Below the pieces are notes generated by a model. It had not been told where the DNA came from and did no database searches. It saw nothing but the letters and a program-made list of their open reading frames with translations. From Ruegeria intermedia (GTDB taxonomy: Bacteria > Pseudomonadota > Alphaproteobacteria > Rhodobacterales > Rhodobacteraceae): a stretch of 61,746 nucleotides of DNA. Of the stretch, positions 16,760 to 25,564 are shown in pieces (positions within the stretch are counted from its first letter, which is position 1; each line of letters opens with the position of its first letter). The translations under genes were made by a program, and so were the position numbers. Location of the stretch: assembly GCF_900129345.1 (NCBI RefSeq), contig NZ_FQVK01000025.1, forward strand, positions 1 through 61,746. Reading direction: 5' to 3'.

Positions 16760-17422
16760 TCACTTGAACCTGGCCGTCTGACGGGTGACTTCGCGCAGCA
16801 GTTTCTTGCGGATGCGTTCGGGATAGTCCTCGAAACCCGCAGCCGAGACCACGAAAGCGCCTTCGCCCACGATGACGTTTTCATAGAAATAGGCGGTCAG
16901 GTCTGGCTCGCTTTCCTCGATGGCGATGGCGTTCACGGTGATCCCCTGACGGCGCAGCAGGTCGTGTATCTCGGTCGGCTCGATGCCTTCGTTCGACACC
17001 CCGTCGCCCGAGATGTCGATCAGGCGGCGCTTGCAGTCTGGTACGTCCAGAAAACTGTTCACGGTCATTTCCAACGCCTCGCCGATCGCGGTCGAGAAAT
17101 TGCGCCACACGCGGGGATCGGTCGCCACCTGTTCGGCAAATGCGTCCACCGCGTCGAACCTGTCGATGCGGGTCCAGGGGATGGTGATGCGCTGGCGCGA
17201 CGCGCCAGTCCATTGCACCAACATCAGCCGGGCCTGGCCGCGCACCAGCGCCTCGGACACGACCGGGTCGCGCAACCCGGCCGCCAGGCCATCCATCTGA
17301 ATGCGGTATTCCGAACTGTCGACCGAGCCGGACACATCCACGGCCAGCGCCAGCGCCAGATCGCAGGCCAGCGCCGGGCGGGCAAGGCAGAGCGCGGCAG
17401 CAAGGATACGCAGATAAGACAT
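16760..17422 (-). CDS. DUF1194 von Willebrand factor A-like exported protein
   Basis: This 220-residue protein has a signal peptide (MSYLRILAAALCLARPALA) and a vWA-type metal-ion site: DVSGSVD for the DxSxS part, and later ISGDGVSNEG. It matches the DUF1194 family seen in Rhodobacteraceae. It should be periplasmic and bind a divalent cation and protein ligand. The partner is unknown. It lies between mch and sdhC on the same strand, but the sdh operators separate it from sdhC. Confidence 0.82.
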   Translation of the reverse strand: MSYLRILAAALCLARPALACDLALALAVDVSGSVDSSEYRIQMDGLAAGLRDPVVSEALVRGQARLMLVQWTGASRQRITIPWTRIDRFDAVDAFAEQVATDPRVWRNFSTAIGEALEMTVNSFLDVPDCKRRLIDISGDGVSNEGIEPTEIHDLLRRQGITVNAIAIEESEPDLTAYFYENVIVGEGAFVVSAAGFEDYPERIRKKLLREVTRQTARFK

Positions 17423-17482
17423 GAGCCGAACCTAGCACGGTTCGGCCCGGTCGGGATCACAAGACTGTGGGGGTCAGCCCGT

Positions 17483-18511
17483 TCAGATCGGCATCAGCGC
17501 CCAATAGTCCAGATCCAGCAGGACGTCGGGGCTGTATTTTCCATCCGCGCCGCGCAGCGCAAAGGGCTCGCCGCCCTTGGTCGCCACTAGTCGCAGCCGG
17601 ATCGCACCCACGCCGGGCACGCCGGTTTCGGCCTTGTCCAGCACTTCGGACCAGGCCTTGATGGTGTCGCCTGCGAAACAGGGGTTGGCATGGGCGCCGC
17701 CATTCAGACCGACGATCATCTGCGCATTGGCCAGCCCGTTGAACGACAGCGCGCGCGCCATCGAGATCACGTGGCCGCCATAGATCAGCCGCCCATCGGG
17801 GCGGAAGGTCAGGTCGAAATGCACCTTGGCCGTGTTCTGCCACAGGCGGGTGGCCAGCATGTGCTCGGCCTCTTCCACGGTCACGCCGTCGACATGGTCG
17901 ATGGTTTCGCCGATCTGGTAGTCTCCCCAGCGGTGCGGTTCACCGGCCAGAGCAAAGTCGTATTTGCTGAAATCCAGCCCGCTCGGCACCACGAGGTCGC
18001 CGGGTTCCAGCGCTTTTTTCAGGTCCGGCAGCACGGTTTCGGGCGCCGGCACATCAAAGTTCGATTTCCGCACCATCACCCAGCGCACGTATTCGATGAC
18101 CACCTCGTCGCGCTGGTTCAGCCCGCGCGTGCGCACCCAGACCACGCCGGTCTTGCCGTTCGAGTTCTGTTTCAGCCCGATCACCTCGGATTCCGACCGC
18201 AGGGTGTCGCCAGGATAGACCGGCTGCAGCCAGCGACCTTCGGCATAGCCCAGATTGGCGACCGCGTTCAGCGACACATCCGGCACCGTCTTGCCGAACA
18301 CCACATGGAACGCCGCCAGATCGTCGATCGGGCTTTGCGGCAGGCCGCAGCTCCGGGCGAACTCGTCCGAGGAATAGAGCGCGTGGCGCGCGGGATAGAG
18401 CGCATGATAGAGCGCGCGCTCGCCCTCCGTCACGGTGCGGGGCACCGCGTGGTGCAGCACCTGCCCGATGGAGTAGTCCTCGAAAAAGCGGCCCGGATTG
18501 GTTTTTGCCAT
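17483..18511 (-). CDS. mch: Mesaconyl-C1-CoA hydratase (beta-methylmalyl-CoA dehydratase)
   Basis: This 342-residue protein with two tandem MaoC-like hotdog domains has the size and sequence character of Mch from Rhodobacter: MAKTNPGRFFEDYSIGQVLHH at the N-terminus, GDTLRSESEVIGLK, and the second domain GRLIYGGHVISMARALSFNG. It hydrates mesaconyl-C1-CoA to beta-methylmalyl-CoA in the ethylmalonyl-CoA pathway. Its ATG overlaps the stop of the DUF1737 gene by one base (TAATG), so the two are translationally coupled. It is in one transcription unit with mcl2. Confidence 0.92.
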   Translation of the reverse strand: MAKTNPGRFFEDYSIGQVLHHAVPRTVTEGERALYHALYPARHALYSSDEFARSCGLPQSPIDDLAAFHVVFGKTVPDVSLNAVANLGYAEGRWLQPVYPGDTLRSESEVIGLKQNSNGKTGVVWVRTRGLNQRDEVVIEYVRWVMVRKSNFDVPAPETVLPDLKKALEPGDLVVPSGLDFSKYDFALAGEPHRWGDYQIGETIDHVDGVTVEEAEHMLATRLWQNTAKVHFDLTFRPDGRLIYGGHVISMARALSFNGLANAQMIVGLNGGAHANPCFAGDTIKAWSEVLDKAETGVPGVGAIRLRLVATKGGEPFALRGADGKYSPDVLLDLDYWALMPI

Positions 18512-18717
18512 TATTGCTGTCCCAGTTTCATGTCGGGGGAATAGTCGGCCGCGACCTCCTTGGTCACGGCCTGCGCACAGCGCATCTTGCTGGTGGACGG
18601 GTCGAACGCATAGGCCGGAGAGCCGTGCAGATCCCACCCTTTGGCCAGCGCTTGGGACACCTTGTGGCAGAAGGCCGAGGTGTCCTCTTCGGTCAGCAGT
18701 CGATAAAGTTTCGCCAT
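18511..18717 (-). CDS. DUF1737 domain small protein
   Basis: This 68-residue protein matches DUF1737: KLYRLLTEEDTSAFCHKVSQ, GWDLHGSPAYAFD, and a C-terminal MRCAQAVTKEV. It is cytoplasmic with no known activity. It is sandwiched between nnrU and mch and coupled to mch by TAATG. The ATG at 18717 is preferred to the adjacent GTG. The domain is often fused to or near enzymes, which suggests an accessory role, but that is inference. Confidence 0.82.
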   Translation of the reverse strand: MAKLYRLLTEEDTSAFCHKVSQALAKGWDLHGSPAYAFDPSTSKMRCAQAVTKEVAADYSPDMKLGQQ

Positions 18718-18729
18718 CACGGCACCTGC

Positions 18730-19284
18730 CTAGCCCGGGAACGGAGACGGGCCGACCAGCCCGTGAATGTAGCCGATGACGGCCAGCAGCACGATCGAGG
18801 CCACGAAGAACATCGCATCCTTGCCCAGCGTTCCGGGCTCGCCCGGGGTCCAGTCGGGCTCGGATTTGTTGATGACGATCACTTCGACCACGGCCCAGGC
18901 CAACAGGCCGCCGAACAGGATGATCGACGCCAGATCACCATTGACCAGCAGATGCGCAATGGCCCAGAGCTTGAACCCGCCCAGCATCGGATGACGCACC
19001 TTGTTCAGCAGCCTGCCCTTGGTTCCGGCCGGGCTCATCATCCAGATCGCGATCAGCACCAGCAGGTTGTTGACATGGACCATGAAACTGGGCGGTGCCC
19101 AGACATGGATGAAATCGGTCATGCGATAGCCGAAGATCATCAGCAGGATCGACACGACCAGCGCGCCCGCGACGGCGCCCTTTCCGGCGTCGCCCATGGC
19201 CGCGCGGCGCGCGGGCATCAGGCGTTTGAACAGATGCGCGGCCCACCAAAGCGCCACACCGAGAATGAGAAGAACAAAGCCCAT
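18730..19284 (-). CDS. NnrU family membrane protein
   Basis: This 184-residue polytopic membrane protein has about five hydrophobic helices and the NnrU signatures HLFKRLMPARR, PAGTKGRLLNKVRHPMLGG (a phospholipid methyltransferase-like segment) and LLVNGDLASIILFGG. NnrU was named from denitrification clusters, but no nitrogen-oxide genes are present here. It lies 6 bases after mcl2 in the mcl2-nnrU-DUF1737-mch unit, so its local role is unexplained. Confidence 0.85.
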   Translation of the reverse strand: MGFVLLILGVALWWAAHLFKRLMPARRAAMGDAGKGAVAGALVVSILLMIFGYRMTDFIHVWAPPSFMVHVNNLLVLIAIWMMSPAGTKGRLLNKVRHPMLGGFKLWAIAHLLVNGDLASIILFGGLLAWAVVEVIVINKSEPDWTPGEPGTLGKDAMFFVASIVLLAVIGYIHGLVGPSPFPG

Positions 19285-19290
19285 GCTGGC

Positions 19291-20148
19291 TTACCCCGCT
19301 TGCAAAGCTGATATCGCCTCTGCTTTTGCCAGAATTTCGCGGGCAGTTACAACGTGCAGATTTTCCACGATCCTGCCATCGACCACGGCAACGCCCTGCC
19401 CCTGCGCCTCGACCTCTTCGAAGGCGGCGATCTGGCGGCGGGCCAGGTCGATCTCGGCCTCGGAGGGGGCGAAGGCGGTGTTGGCGGTCTCGACCTGCGC
19501 GGGGTGGATCAGGGTCTTGCCGTCAAAGCCCATGTCGCGGCCCTGCGCGCATTCGGCAACCAGACCTTCGGTATCCTTGAAGGCGTTGTAGACGCCATCG
19601 ATAATCACCAGCCCCTCGGCCTTGGCGGCCAACAGGCATAGGCCCAGCGAGGTCATCAGCGGCAGACGGTCGGGGCGGAAGCGGGTCTGCAGTTCTTTCG
19701 CCAGATCATTGGTGCCCATCACAAAGCCCGCCATCAGCGGATGCGCCGCGATCTCGGCCGCGTTCAGCATGCCGCGCGGGGTTTCCATCATCGCCCAGAT
19801 CGGAAGGTCGCCGGTGATCGCGGCCAGCGCATCCACGTCGGCGGCCGAGTTGACCTTGGGCAGCAGAACCACGTCGGCATCCATCTGGCGCACGGCCTCG
19901 GCATCGGCGCGGCCCCAAGGGGTGTCCAGACCGTTGATTCGCACGATCTTGACGCGCGGGTCATAACCACCCGTCGCCAGCGCGGCCTTGAGCGTTTCGC
20001 GTGCATTGTCCTTTTCATCGGCGGCCACCGCGTCTTCGAGATCGAAGATGATGGCATCGACGGGCAGCGTGCGCGCCTTGTCGAGCGCCCGCTCCTTGGA
20101 GCCGGGGATATACAGGACAGAGCGGTAGGGGCGCTGGCGGGGGTCCAT
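19291..20148 (-). CDS. mcl2: CoA ester lyase family enzyme, probable (3S)-malyl-CoA thioesterase
   Basis: This 285-residue HpcH/HpaI (CitE-like) TIM-barrel protein has RSVLYIPGSKERALDKA, the metal-binding FDLEDAV, METPRGMLNAAEIA and DGKTLIHPAQV. Its length and N-terminus fit Mcl2, the (S)-malyl-CoA thioesterase that ends the ethylmalonyl-CoA pathway by releasing malate, better than the longer malyl-CoA lyase Mcl1. It is the first gene of the unit with mch, which supports the role. A CitE-like lyase on another acyl-CoA is the alternative. Confidence 0.85.
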   Translation of the reverse strand: MDPRQRPYRSVLYIPGSKERALDKARTLPVDAIIFDLEDAVAADEKDNARETLKAALATGGYDPRVKIVRINGLDTPWGRADAEAVRQMDADVVLLPKVNSAADVDALAAITGDLPIWAMMETPRGMLNAAEIAAHPLMAGFVMGTNDLAKELQTRFRPDRLPLMTSLGLCLLAAKAEGLVIIDGVYNAFKDTEGLVAECAQGRDMGFDGKTLIHPAQVETANTAFAPSEAEIDLARRQIAAFEEVEAQGQGVAVVDGRIVENLHVVTAREILAKAEAISALQAG

Positions 20149-20316
20149 GGGAACCTCTCATTGAAATAAAGTTGCGCAGAATGGGGCATTTTTTACCGGA
20201 AACTTCAAGGCCCAAATCGCCGCATTGCAGCATGTGACGCAACGCGCGGTGGTTTTACCGCAATTGCAGAGGGTTCCGGCAGCCTTGGTCCGGTCAACAG
20301 GCAAAGGGGGCCGGAA

Positions 20317-20622
20317 ATGAATGAGCGGTTGTTTCAGATGACGATGGGGCTGGGCATCATGGTGCTGGCGGCACAGCAGGTACAGGCGCAGACGCCGAAC
20401 TGTGCGCCCCGGCCGGATGTGCTGCAGCGGCTGGCCGAGACCTATGGCGAGACCCGGCGCGGCATCGGCATGGCGCGGCAGGGGGCAGTGATGGAGATCT
20501 TTGCCTCGGACGAAACCGGCACCTGGACGATCACGGTCACCCTGCCCAACGGGCTGACCTGTCTGGTGGCTGCGGGCGAGGCCTATGAGACGCTGGCCGA
20601 GGCGCTGCCGCCGAACACCTGA
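20317..20622 (+). CDS. Small exported hypothetical protein
   Basis: This 101-residue protein has a likely signal peptide ending near AQA (LAAQQVQAQTPNC). The mature part is acidic and contains TGTWTITVTLPNGLTCLVAAGE, with two Cys that may form a disulfide in the periplasm. It resembles small secreted proteins annotated as hypothetical in roseobacters. It is convergent with the TauE-like gene, 3 bases away. Confidence 0.72.
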   Translation: MNERLFQMTMGLGIMVLAAQQVQAQTPNCAPRPDVLQRLAETYGETRRGIGMARQGAVMEIFASDETGTWTITVTLPNGLTCLVAAGEAYETLAEALPPNT

Positions 20623-20625
20623 GCG

Positions 20626-21381
20626 TCAGGTCAGCGCGTCCCAGATCAGCTTTGATCCGGTCAGGGTCAACAGCACATAGGCGATGCCGAAAAACAGCCG
20701 CTCGGACATCATCCAATGGGCGCGCACGCCCAGCCAGGCGCCGAGGATGGCGAAGGGGGTCAGCAGCAGGTCTGCCCAGGCGGTCTGCAGGGTGAACATG
20801 CCCAAGAAGGCATAGGGGACGAACTTGGCGATGTTGATGACCCAGAAGACCAGCACGGTGGTGGCCTGGAACTCGGTTTTCGTCAGGCGTTGCGACAGCA
20901 GGTAGACAGCGGCGGGCGGGCCACCGGCATGGCTGACGAAGCTGGTAAACCCGGCGACCAGCCCCGCGAACAGCCCGGCCGGCGGCGGCAGGCGGTTGGC
21001 GAAACCGCGCACCCAGCCGCGGGATTGCGCCACATGCCAGACCACGAAGCCCACCGAGATGCCGCCGATCAGCAGGCGCAGCAGGTCTTCGTCGGTCGCC
21101 CGATACAGCAGCGCGCCCAGCGCCACGCCTGGCACCGCCCCCAGCATCAGCAGCCGCGCGTCGGGCCAGCTCCACCGTTTCCAGTAGGGGCGCAGGGTGG
21201 CCAGGTCGATCACCATCAGGATCGGCAGCATCAACGCCAGCGCCTGCCCCGGATCGAGGATCAGCGCCAGAATCGACGCCGACGCAAACGCCACGCCCGA
21301 GCCGAAGCCGCCCTTGGAAATGCCCGCAAAGATCACGGCCGGGATCGCCACGACAAAAAACATCAGGTTCAATTCGACCAT
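20626..21381 (-). CDS. TauE/SafE family sulfite/anion exporter
   Basis: This 251-residue polytopic protein has about eight predicted helices and the TauE/SafE features: AGISKGGFGSGVAFAS early and FTSFVSHAGGPPAAVYLL in the second half. It probably exports an organosulfur or sulfite anion, but neighbours give no substrate hint. It is divergent from mdh with a 160-base gap. Confidence 0.88.
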   Translation of the reverse strand: MVELNLMFFVVAIPAVIFAGISKGGFGSGVAFASASILALILDPGQALALMLPILMVIDLATLRPYWKRWSWPDARLLMLGAVPGVALGALLYRATDEDLLRLLIGGISVGFVVWHVAQSRGWVRGFANRLPPPAGLFAGLVAGFTSFVSHAGGPPAAVYLLSQRLTKTEFQATTVLVFWVINIAKFVPYAFLGMFTLQTAWADLLLTPFAILGAWLGVRAHWMMSERLFFGIAYVLLTLTGSKLIWDALT

Positions 21382-21496
21382 GCAGCAGCCCCGAAACGGC
21401 TTGTCCTGCGGGTGGTTTAGCGCAACCGGAAGGGGACAGGCAAACGGTATGCGGTCGCATGCCGCGCCGCAGAACCCTTGCGCAACGGCGTTTTAG

Positions 21497-22504
<1,008 letters not shown>

Positions 22505-22524
22505 ATCCATTCCGGACAATTGCG

Positions 22525-22551
22525 AACCGGCCCCGCAGGGGCCGGTTTCTT
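22525..22551 (+). terminator. Intrinsic terminator of mdh
   Basis: AACCGGCCCC (22525-22534) and GGGGCCGGTT (22538-22547) form a 10-bp stem with a 3-base loop followed by TTTCTT. Confidence 0.85.
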
Positions 22552-22575
22552 ATTTGCGAACGTCGTTTGCGCGCC

Positions 22576-22600
22576 CCAACAATTGGATGGCAATTGTTGG
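22576..22600. repeat. Second strong hairpin in the mdh-sucC intergenic region
   Basis: CCAACAATTG (22576-22585) and CAATTGTTGG (22591-22600) are exact inverted repeats around GATGG, extended outward by TTGCGC and GCGCAA with a small asymmetry. There is no T-tract. It lies between the mdh terminator and the sucC operators. It may be a second transcript end, a protein site or a small mobile repeat. Confidence 0.55.
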
Positions 22601-22676
22601 CGCAACCACAGATTTCCAAGGCGCCCCGGGCTCGGCCGATCACACATCGAATCATTTCGCAAGTTGCCTCATATTT

Positions 22677-22705
22677 GTGATCACACCCCAAAATGCCGTG
22701 ATCAC
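22677..22705. promoter_or_regulatory. Paired GTGATCAC operators upstream of sucC
   Basis: GTGATCAC occurs at 22677-22684 and 22698-22705, again 21 bases apart centre to centre, flanked by TTT and AAAT exactly as before sdhC. It lies 110-138 bases upstream of the sucC start, inside the expected promoter zone. Confidence 0.7.
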
Positions 22706-22814
22706 AAATATGGAAAATCCTCGGCAAAAACCTTCTTCCGGTAAGAAAACCCTTTAATTTTGCCCGTTAGACACCCCTATAACGATCCAATCGTAGTCAG
22801 ACGGGACAGTTTCG

Positions 22815-24008
22815 ATGAACATTCACGAATATCAGGCCAAGGCCCTTCTTCGCAGCTACGGCGCGCCGGTTTCGGACGGTCGCGCGGTGCTGCGCGCGGA
22901 AGAGGCGAAAACCGCAGCCGGTGAACTGGACGGCCCGCTTTGGGTGGTCAAGGCGCAGATCCATGCCGGGGGCCGCGGCAAAGGGCATTTCAAGGAACCC
23001 GACGCCGGCGACAAGGGCGGCGTGCGTCTGACCAAATCGGTGGAGGAAGCCGCCGAAGAAGCCAAAAAGATGCTGGGCCGCACGCTGGTCACGCACCAGA
23101 CCGGCCCCGAGGGCAAGCAGGTCAACCGCGTGTACATCGAGGCCGGATCGGGCATCGAGCGCGAGCTGTACCTGGCCCTGCTGGTCGATCGCCAGACCAG
23201 CCGCATCTCGTTCGTGTGCTCGACCGAAGGCGGCATGGACATCGAGGAAGTGGCCGCCGCGACGCCCGAGAAAATCCTGTCCTTCTCGGTTGACCCGGCC
23301 ACCGGCTATCAGCCGTTCCACGGCCGCCGCATCGCCTTTTCGCTGGGCCTGGAAGGCGCGCAGGTCAAGCAATGCGTGCGTCTGATGGGCATCCTGTACA
23401 AGGCCTTCGTCGAGAAGGACATGGAGATGCTGGAGATCAACCCGCTGATCGTGGCCGAAGGCGGCGACCTCAAGGTGCTGGACGCCAAGCTGAGCTTTGA
23501 CGGCAACGCGATCTATCGCCACCCCGACATCGCCGAGCTGCGCGACACCACCGAGGAAGACCCCAAGGAGCTGGAAGCCAGCAAGTACGACCTGAACTAC
23601 ATCGCGCTGGATGGCGAGATCGGCTGCATGGTCAACGGCGCGGGCCTGGCCATGGCGACGATGGACATCATCAAGCTGTACGGAGCCGAGCCGGCCAACT
23701 TCCTGGACGTGGGCGGCGGCGCGACCAAAGAGAAAGTGACCGAGGCGTTCAAGATCATCACCAGCGACCCGAACGTCAAAGGCATCCTGGTCAACATCTT
23801 CGGCGGCATCATGCGCTGTGACGTGATCGCCGAGGGCGTCGTCGCCGCGGTGAGAGAGGTGGGCCTGAAGGTTCCGCTGGTGGTGCGTCTGGAAGGCACC
23901 AACGTCGAGAAGGGCAAAGAGATCATCAACAGCTCGGGCCTGGACGTGATCGCCGCCGACAACCTGGACGATGCCGCGCAGAAGATCGTGAAGGCGGTCA
24001 AAGGCTGA
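22815..24008 (+). CDS. sucC: Succinyl-CoA synthetase beta subunit
   Basis: This 397-residue ADP- or GDP-forming subunit starts with [19 protein letters not shown] and has the ATP-grasp domain ([15 protein letters not shown]), EINPLIV, and the C-terminal CoA-ligase domain with [13 protein letters not shown] and [10 protein letters not shown]. It makes ATP/GTP from succinyl-CoA with SucD. It is the first gene of the sucCD-DUF805-sucAB-lpdA cluster, which is preceded by the GTGATCAC pair. Confidence 0.97.
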   Translation: MNIHEYQAKALLRSYGAPVSDGRAVLRAEEAKTAAGELDGPLWVVKAQIHAGGRGKGHFKEPDAGDKGGVRLTKSVEEAAEEAKKMLGRTLVTHQTGPEGKQVNRVYIEAGSGIERELYLALLVDRQTSRISFVCSTEGGMDIEEVAAATPEKILSFSVDPATGYQPFHGRRIAFSLGLEGAQVKQCVRLMGILYKAFVEKDMEMLEINPLIVAEGGDLKVLDAKLSFDGNAIYRHPDIAELRDTTEEDPKELEASKYDLNYIALDGEIGCMVNGAGLAMATMDIIKLYGAEPANFLDVGGGATKEKVTEAFKIITSDPNVKGILVNIFGGIMRCDVIAEGVVAAVREVGLKVPLVVRLEGTNVEKGKEIINSSGLDVIAADNLDDAAQKIVKAVKG

Positions 24009-24092
24009 ACCCGATAACGCAGGGCGGGTCACGGCCCGCCATTCCGATGAATGCTGGCGGGTCGGACCCCGCCGAAAACAGGAGAACGCCAA

Positions 24093-24977
24093 ATGGCAGT
24101 CCTCATCGACGAAAATACCAAAGTGATCTGTCAGGGCTTCACCGGCTCGCAGGGCACGTTCCACTCTGAACAGGCCATCGCCTATGGCACCAAGATGGTC
24201 GGCGGCGTGACGCCGGGCAAAGGCGGCATGACCCATCTGGGCCTGCCCGTGTTCAACTCGGTGCACGAGGCCAAGCACGTGACCGAGGCCAACGCGACCG
24301 TGATCTATGTGCCGCCGCCTTTTGCCGCGGATTCGATCCTCGAGGCGATCGACGCCGGGATGGAAGTGATCGTCTGCATCACCGAAGGCATCCCGGTTCT
24401 GGACATGATGAAGGTGAAGCGCGCGCTGGAAGGCAGCAAATCGCGCCTGATCGGCCCGAACTGCCCCGGTGTCATCACGCCCGACGCCTGCAAGATCGGC
24501 ATCATGCCCGGCCACATCCACAAGCGTGGTTCGGTCGGCGTCGTGTCGCGCTCGGGCACGCTGACCTACGAGGCCGTCAAGCAGACCACCGATGTGGGTC
24601 TGGGCCAGTCCACCTGCGTGGGCATCGGCGGCGACCCGATCAAGGGCACCGAGCATATCGACGTGCTGGAATGGTTCCTGGCCGATGACGAGACCGAGTC
24701 GATCATCATGATCGGCGAGATCGGCGGCTCGGCCGAGGAAGAAGCCGCGCAATTCCTGGCCGATGAGGCCAAGAAGGGCCGCAAGAAGCCGGTTGCCGGG
24801 TTCATCGCTGGCCGTACGGCGCCTCCGGGCCGCCGCATGGGTCACGCGGGCGCCATCGTCGCCGGCGGCAAGGGCGGTGCCGAGGACAAGATCGAAGCCA
24901 TGCGCAGCGCCGGCATCGTCGTGGCCGAAAGCCCCGCCAAGCTGGGCGAGGCCGTGCTGGAAGCGATCGGCAAGTAA
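24093..24977 (+). CDS. sucD: Succinyl-CoA synthetase alpha subunit
   Basis: This 294-residue CoA-binding subunit has [37 protein letters not shown] and the active-site His in [10 protein letters not shown] (phosphohistidine). The ATG at 24093 has AGGAGAA upstream. An in-frame start 14 codons earlier has no binding site. It pairs with SucC, 84 bases upstream. Confidence 0.97.
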   Translation: MAVLIDENTKVICQGFTGSQGTFHSEQAIAYGTKMVGGVTPGKGGMTHLGLPVFNSVHEAKHVTEANATVIYVPPPFAADSILEAIDAGMEVIVCITEGIPVLDMMKVKRALEGSKSRLIGPNCPGVITPDACKIGIMPGHIHKRGSVGVVSRSGTLTYEAVKQTTDVGLGQSTCVGIGGDPIKGTEHIDVLEWFLADDETESIIMIGEIGGSAEEEAAQFLADEAKKGRKKPVAGFIAGRTAPPGRRMGHAGAIVAGGKGGAEDKIEAMRSAGIVVAESPAKLGEAVLEAIGK

Positions 24978-25021
24978 CCTGCCGGCCCGATCTGCGGGCC
25001 GGCCCCAGCGGAGCGAAACAC

Positions 25022-25564
25022 ATGACCTTCACCGAAGCCGTCAAAACGTGTTTCTCCAAATACTTGACCTTCTCGGGGCGGGCCTCTCGCCCCGAGTATT
25101 GGTATTTCTTCCTGTTCATCGTGATCTGGAACGCGATCGCCGCGGTCATCGACTGGCTGTTCTTCACCCAGGTCACGACCGTCCAGACCGAGACCGGAAC
25201 CTCGGTTACTGCAGTATCCAGCCAGCCGGTCCAGACCATCGTCGGGCTGATCGTGTTTTTCCCGCATCTGGCCGTGGCCTGGCGACGGATGCACGACACC
25301 GGGCGCAGCGGGCTGTATGCGCTGCTGCCGATCCTTCTGATCGTGGGGGCCGCGGCCGTTCTGGTCTTTGGCATCGGCCTCGCCTCGAGCTTTCAGCATG
25401 GCGGAAACCTCGACATCCTGCTCACCCGCGCCACGCTGCTGATCGTGATCCCGACACTGCTGGTTCTTTTCGTGTCGCCCCTGCTGGTGCTGTGGTGGCT
25501 GTCCCGCCCCAGCCAGCCAGGCACAAACAAATACGGTCCCAACCCATATGAGGTAGCCCAATGA
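25022..25564 (+). CDS. DUF805 family membrane protein in the suc operon
   Basis: This 180-residue protein has the DUF805 pattern: FSGRASRPEYWYFFLF at the N-terminus, four transmembrane helices, WRRMHDTGRSG, and a C-terminal GTNKYGPNPY. Function is unknown for the family. It overlaps the sucA start (ATGA, 4 bases), so it is cotranslated with sucA and follows sucD by 44 bases. Confidence 0.85.
   Translation: MTFTEAVKTCFSKYLTFSGRASRPEYWYFFLFIVIWNAIAAVIDWLFFTQVTTVQTETGTSVTAVSSQPVQTIVGLIVFFPHLAVAWRRMHDTGRSGLYALLPILLIVGAAAVLVFGIGLASSFQHGGNLDILLTRATLLIVIPTLLVLFVSPLLVLWWLSRPSQPGTNKYGPNPYEVAQ

Noticed and set aside
20246..20261. Small hairpin GCGGT-N6-ACCGC upstream of the exported hypothetical gene
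   Set aside because: Arms of 5 bp are expected by chance in GC-rich DNA; no further support.
22677..22705. CRP/FNR binding sites
   Set aside because: CRP and FNR need TGTGA/TTGAT half-sites separated by 4-6 bases. Here the half-sites abut with no spacer, and the 21-base repeat spacing is not a CRP feature.
22505..22814. A riboswitch or structured leader before sucC
   Set aside because: Apart from the terminator, one hairpin and the operator pair I see no conserved aptamer-like architecture.
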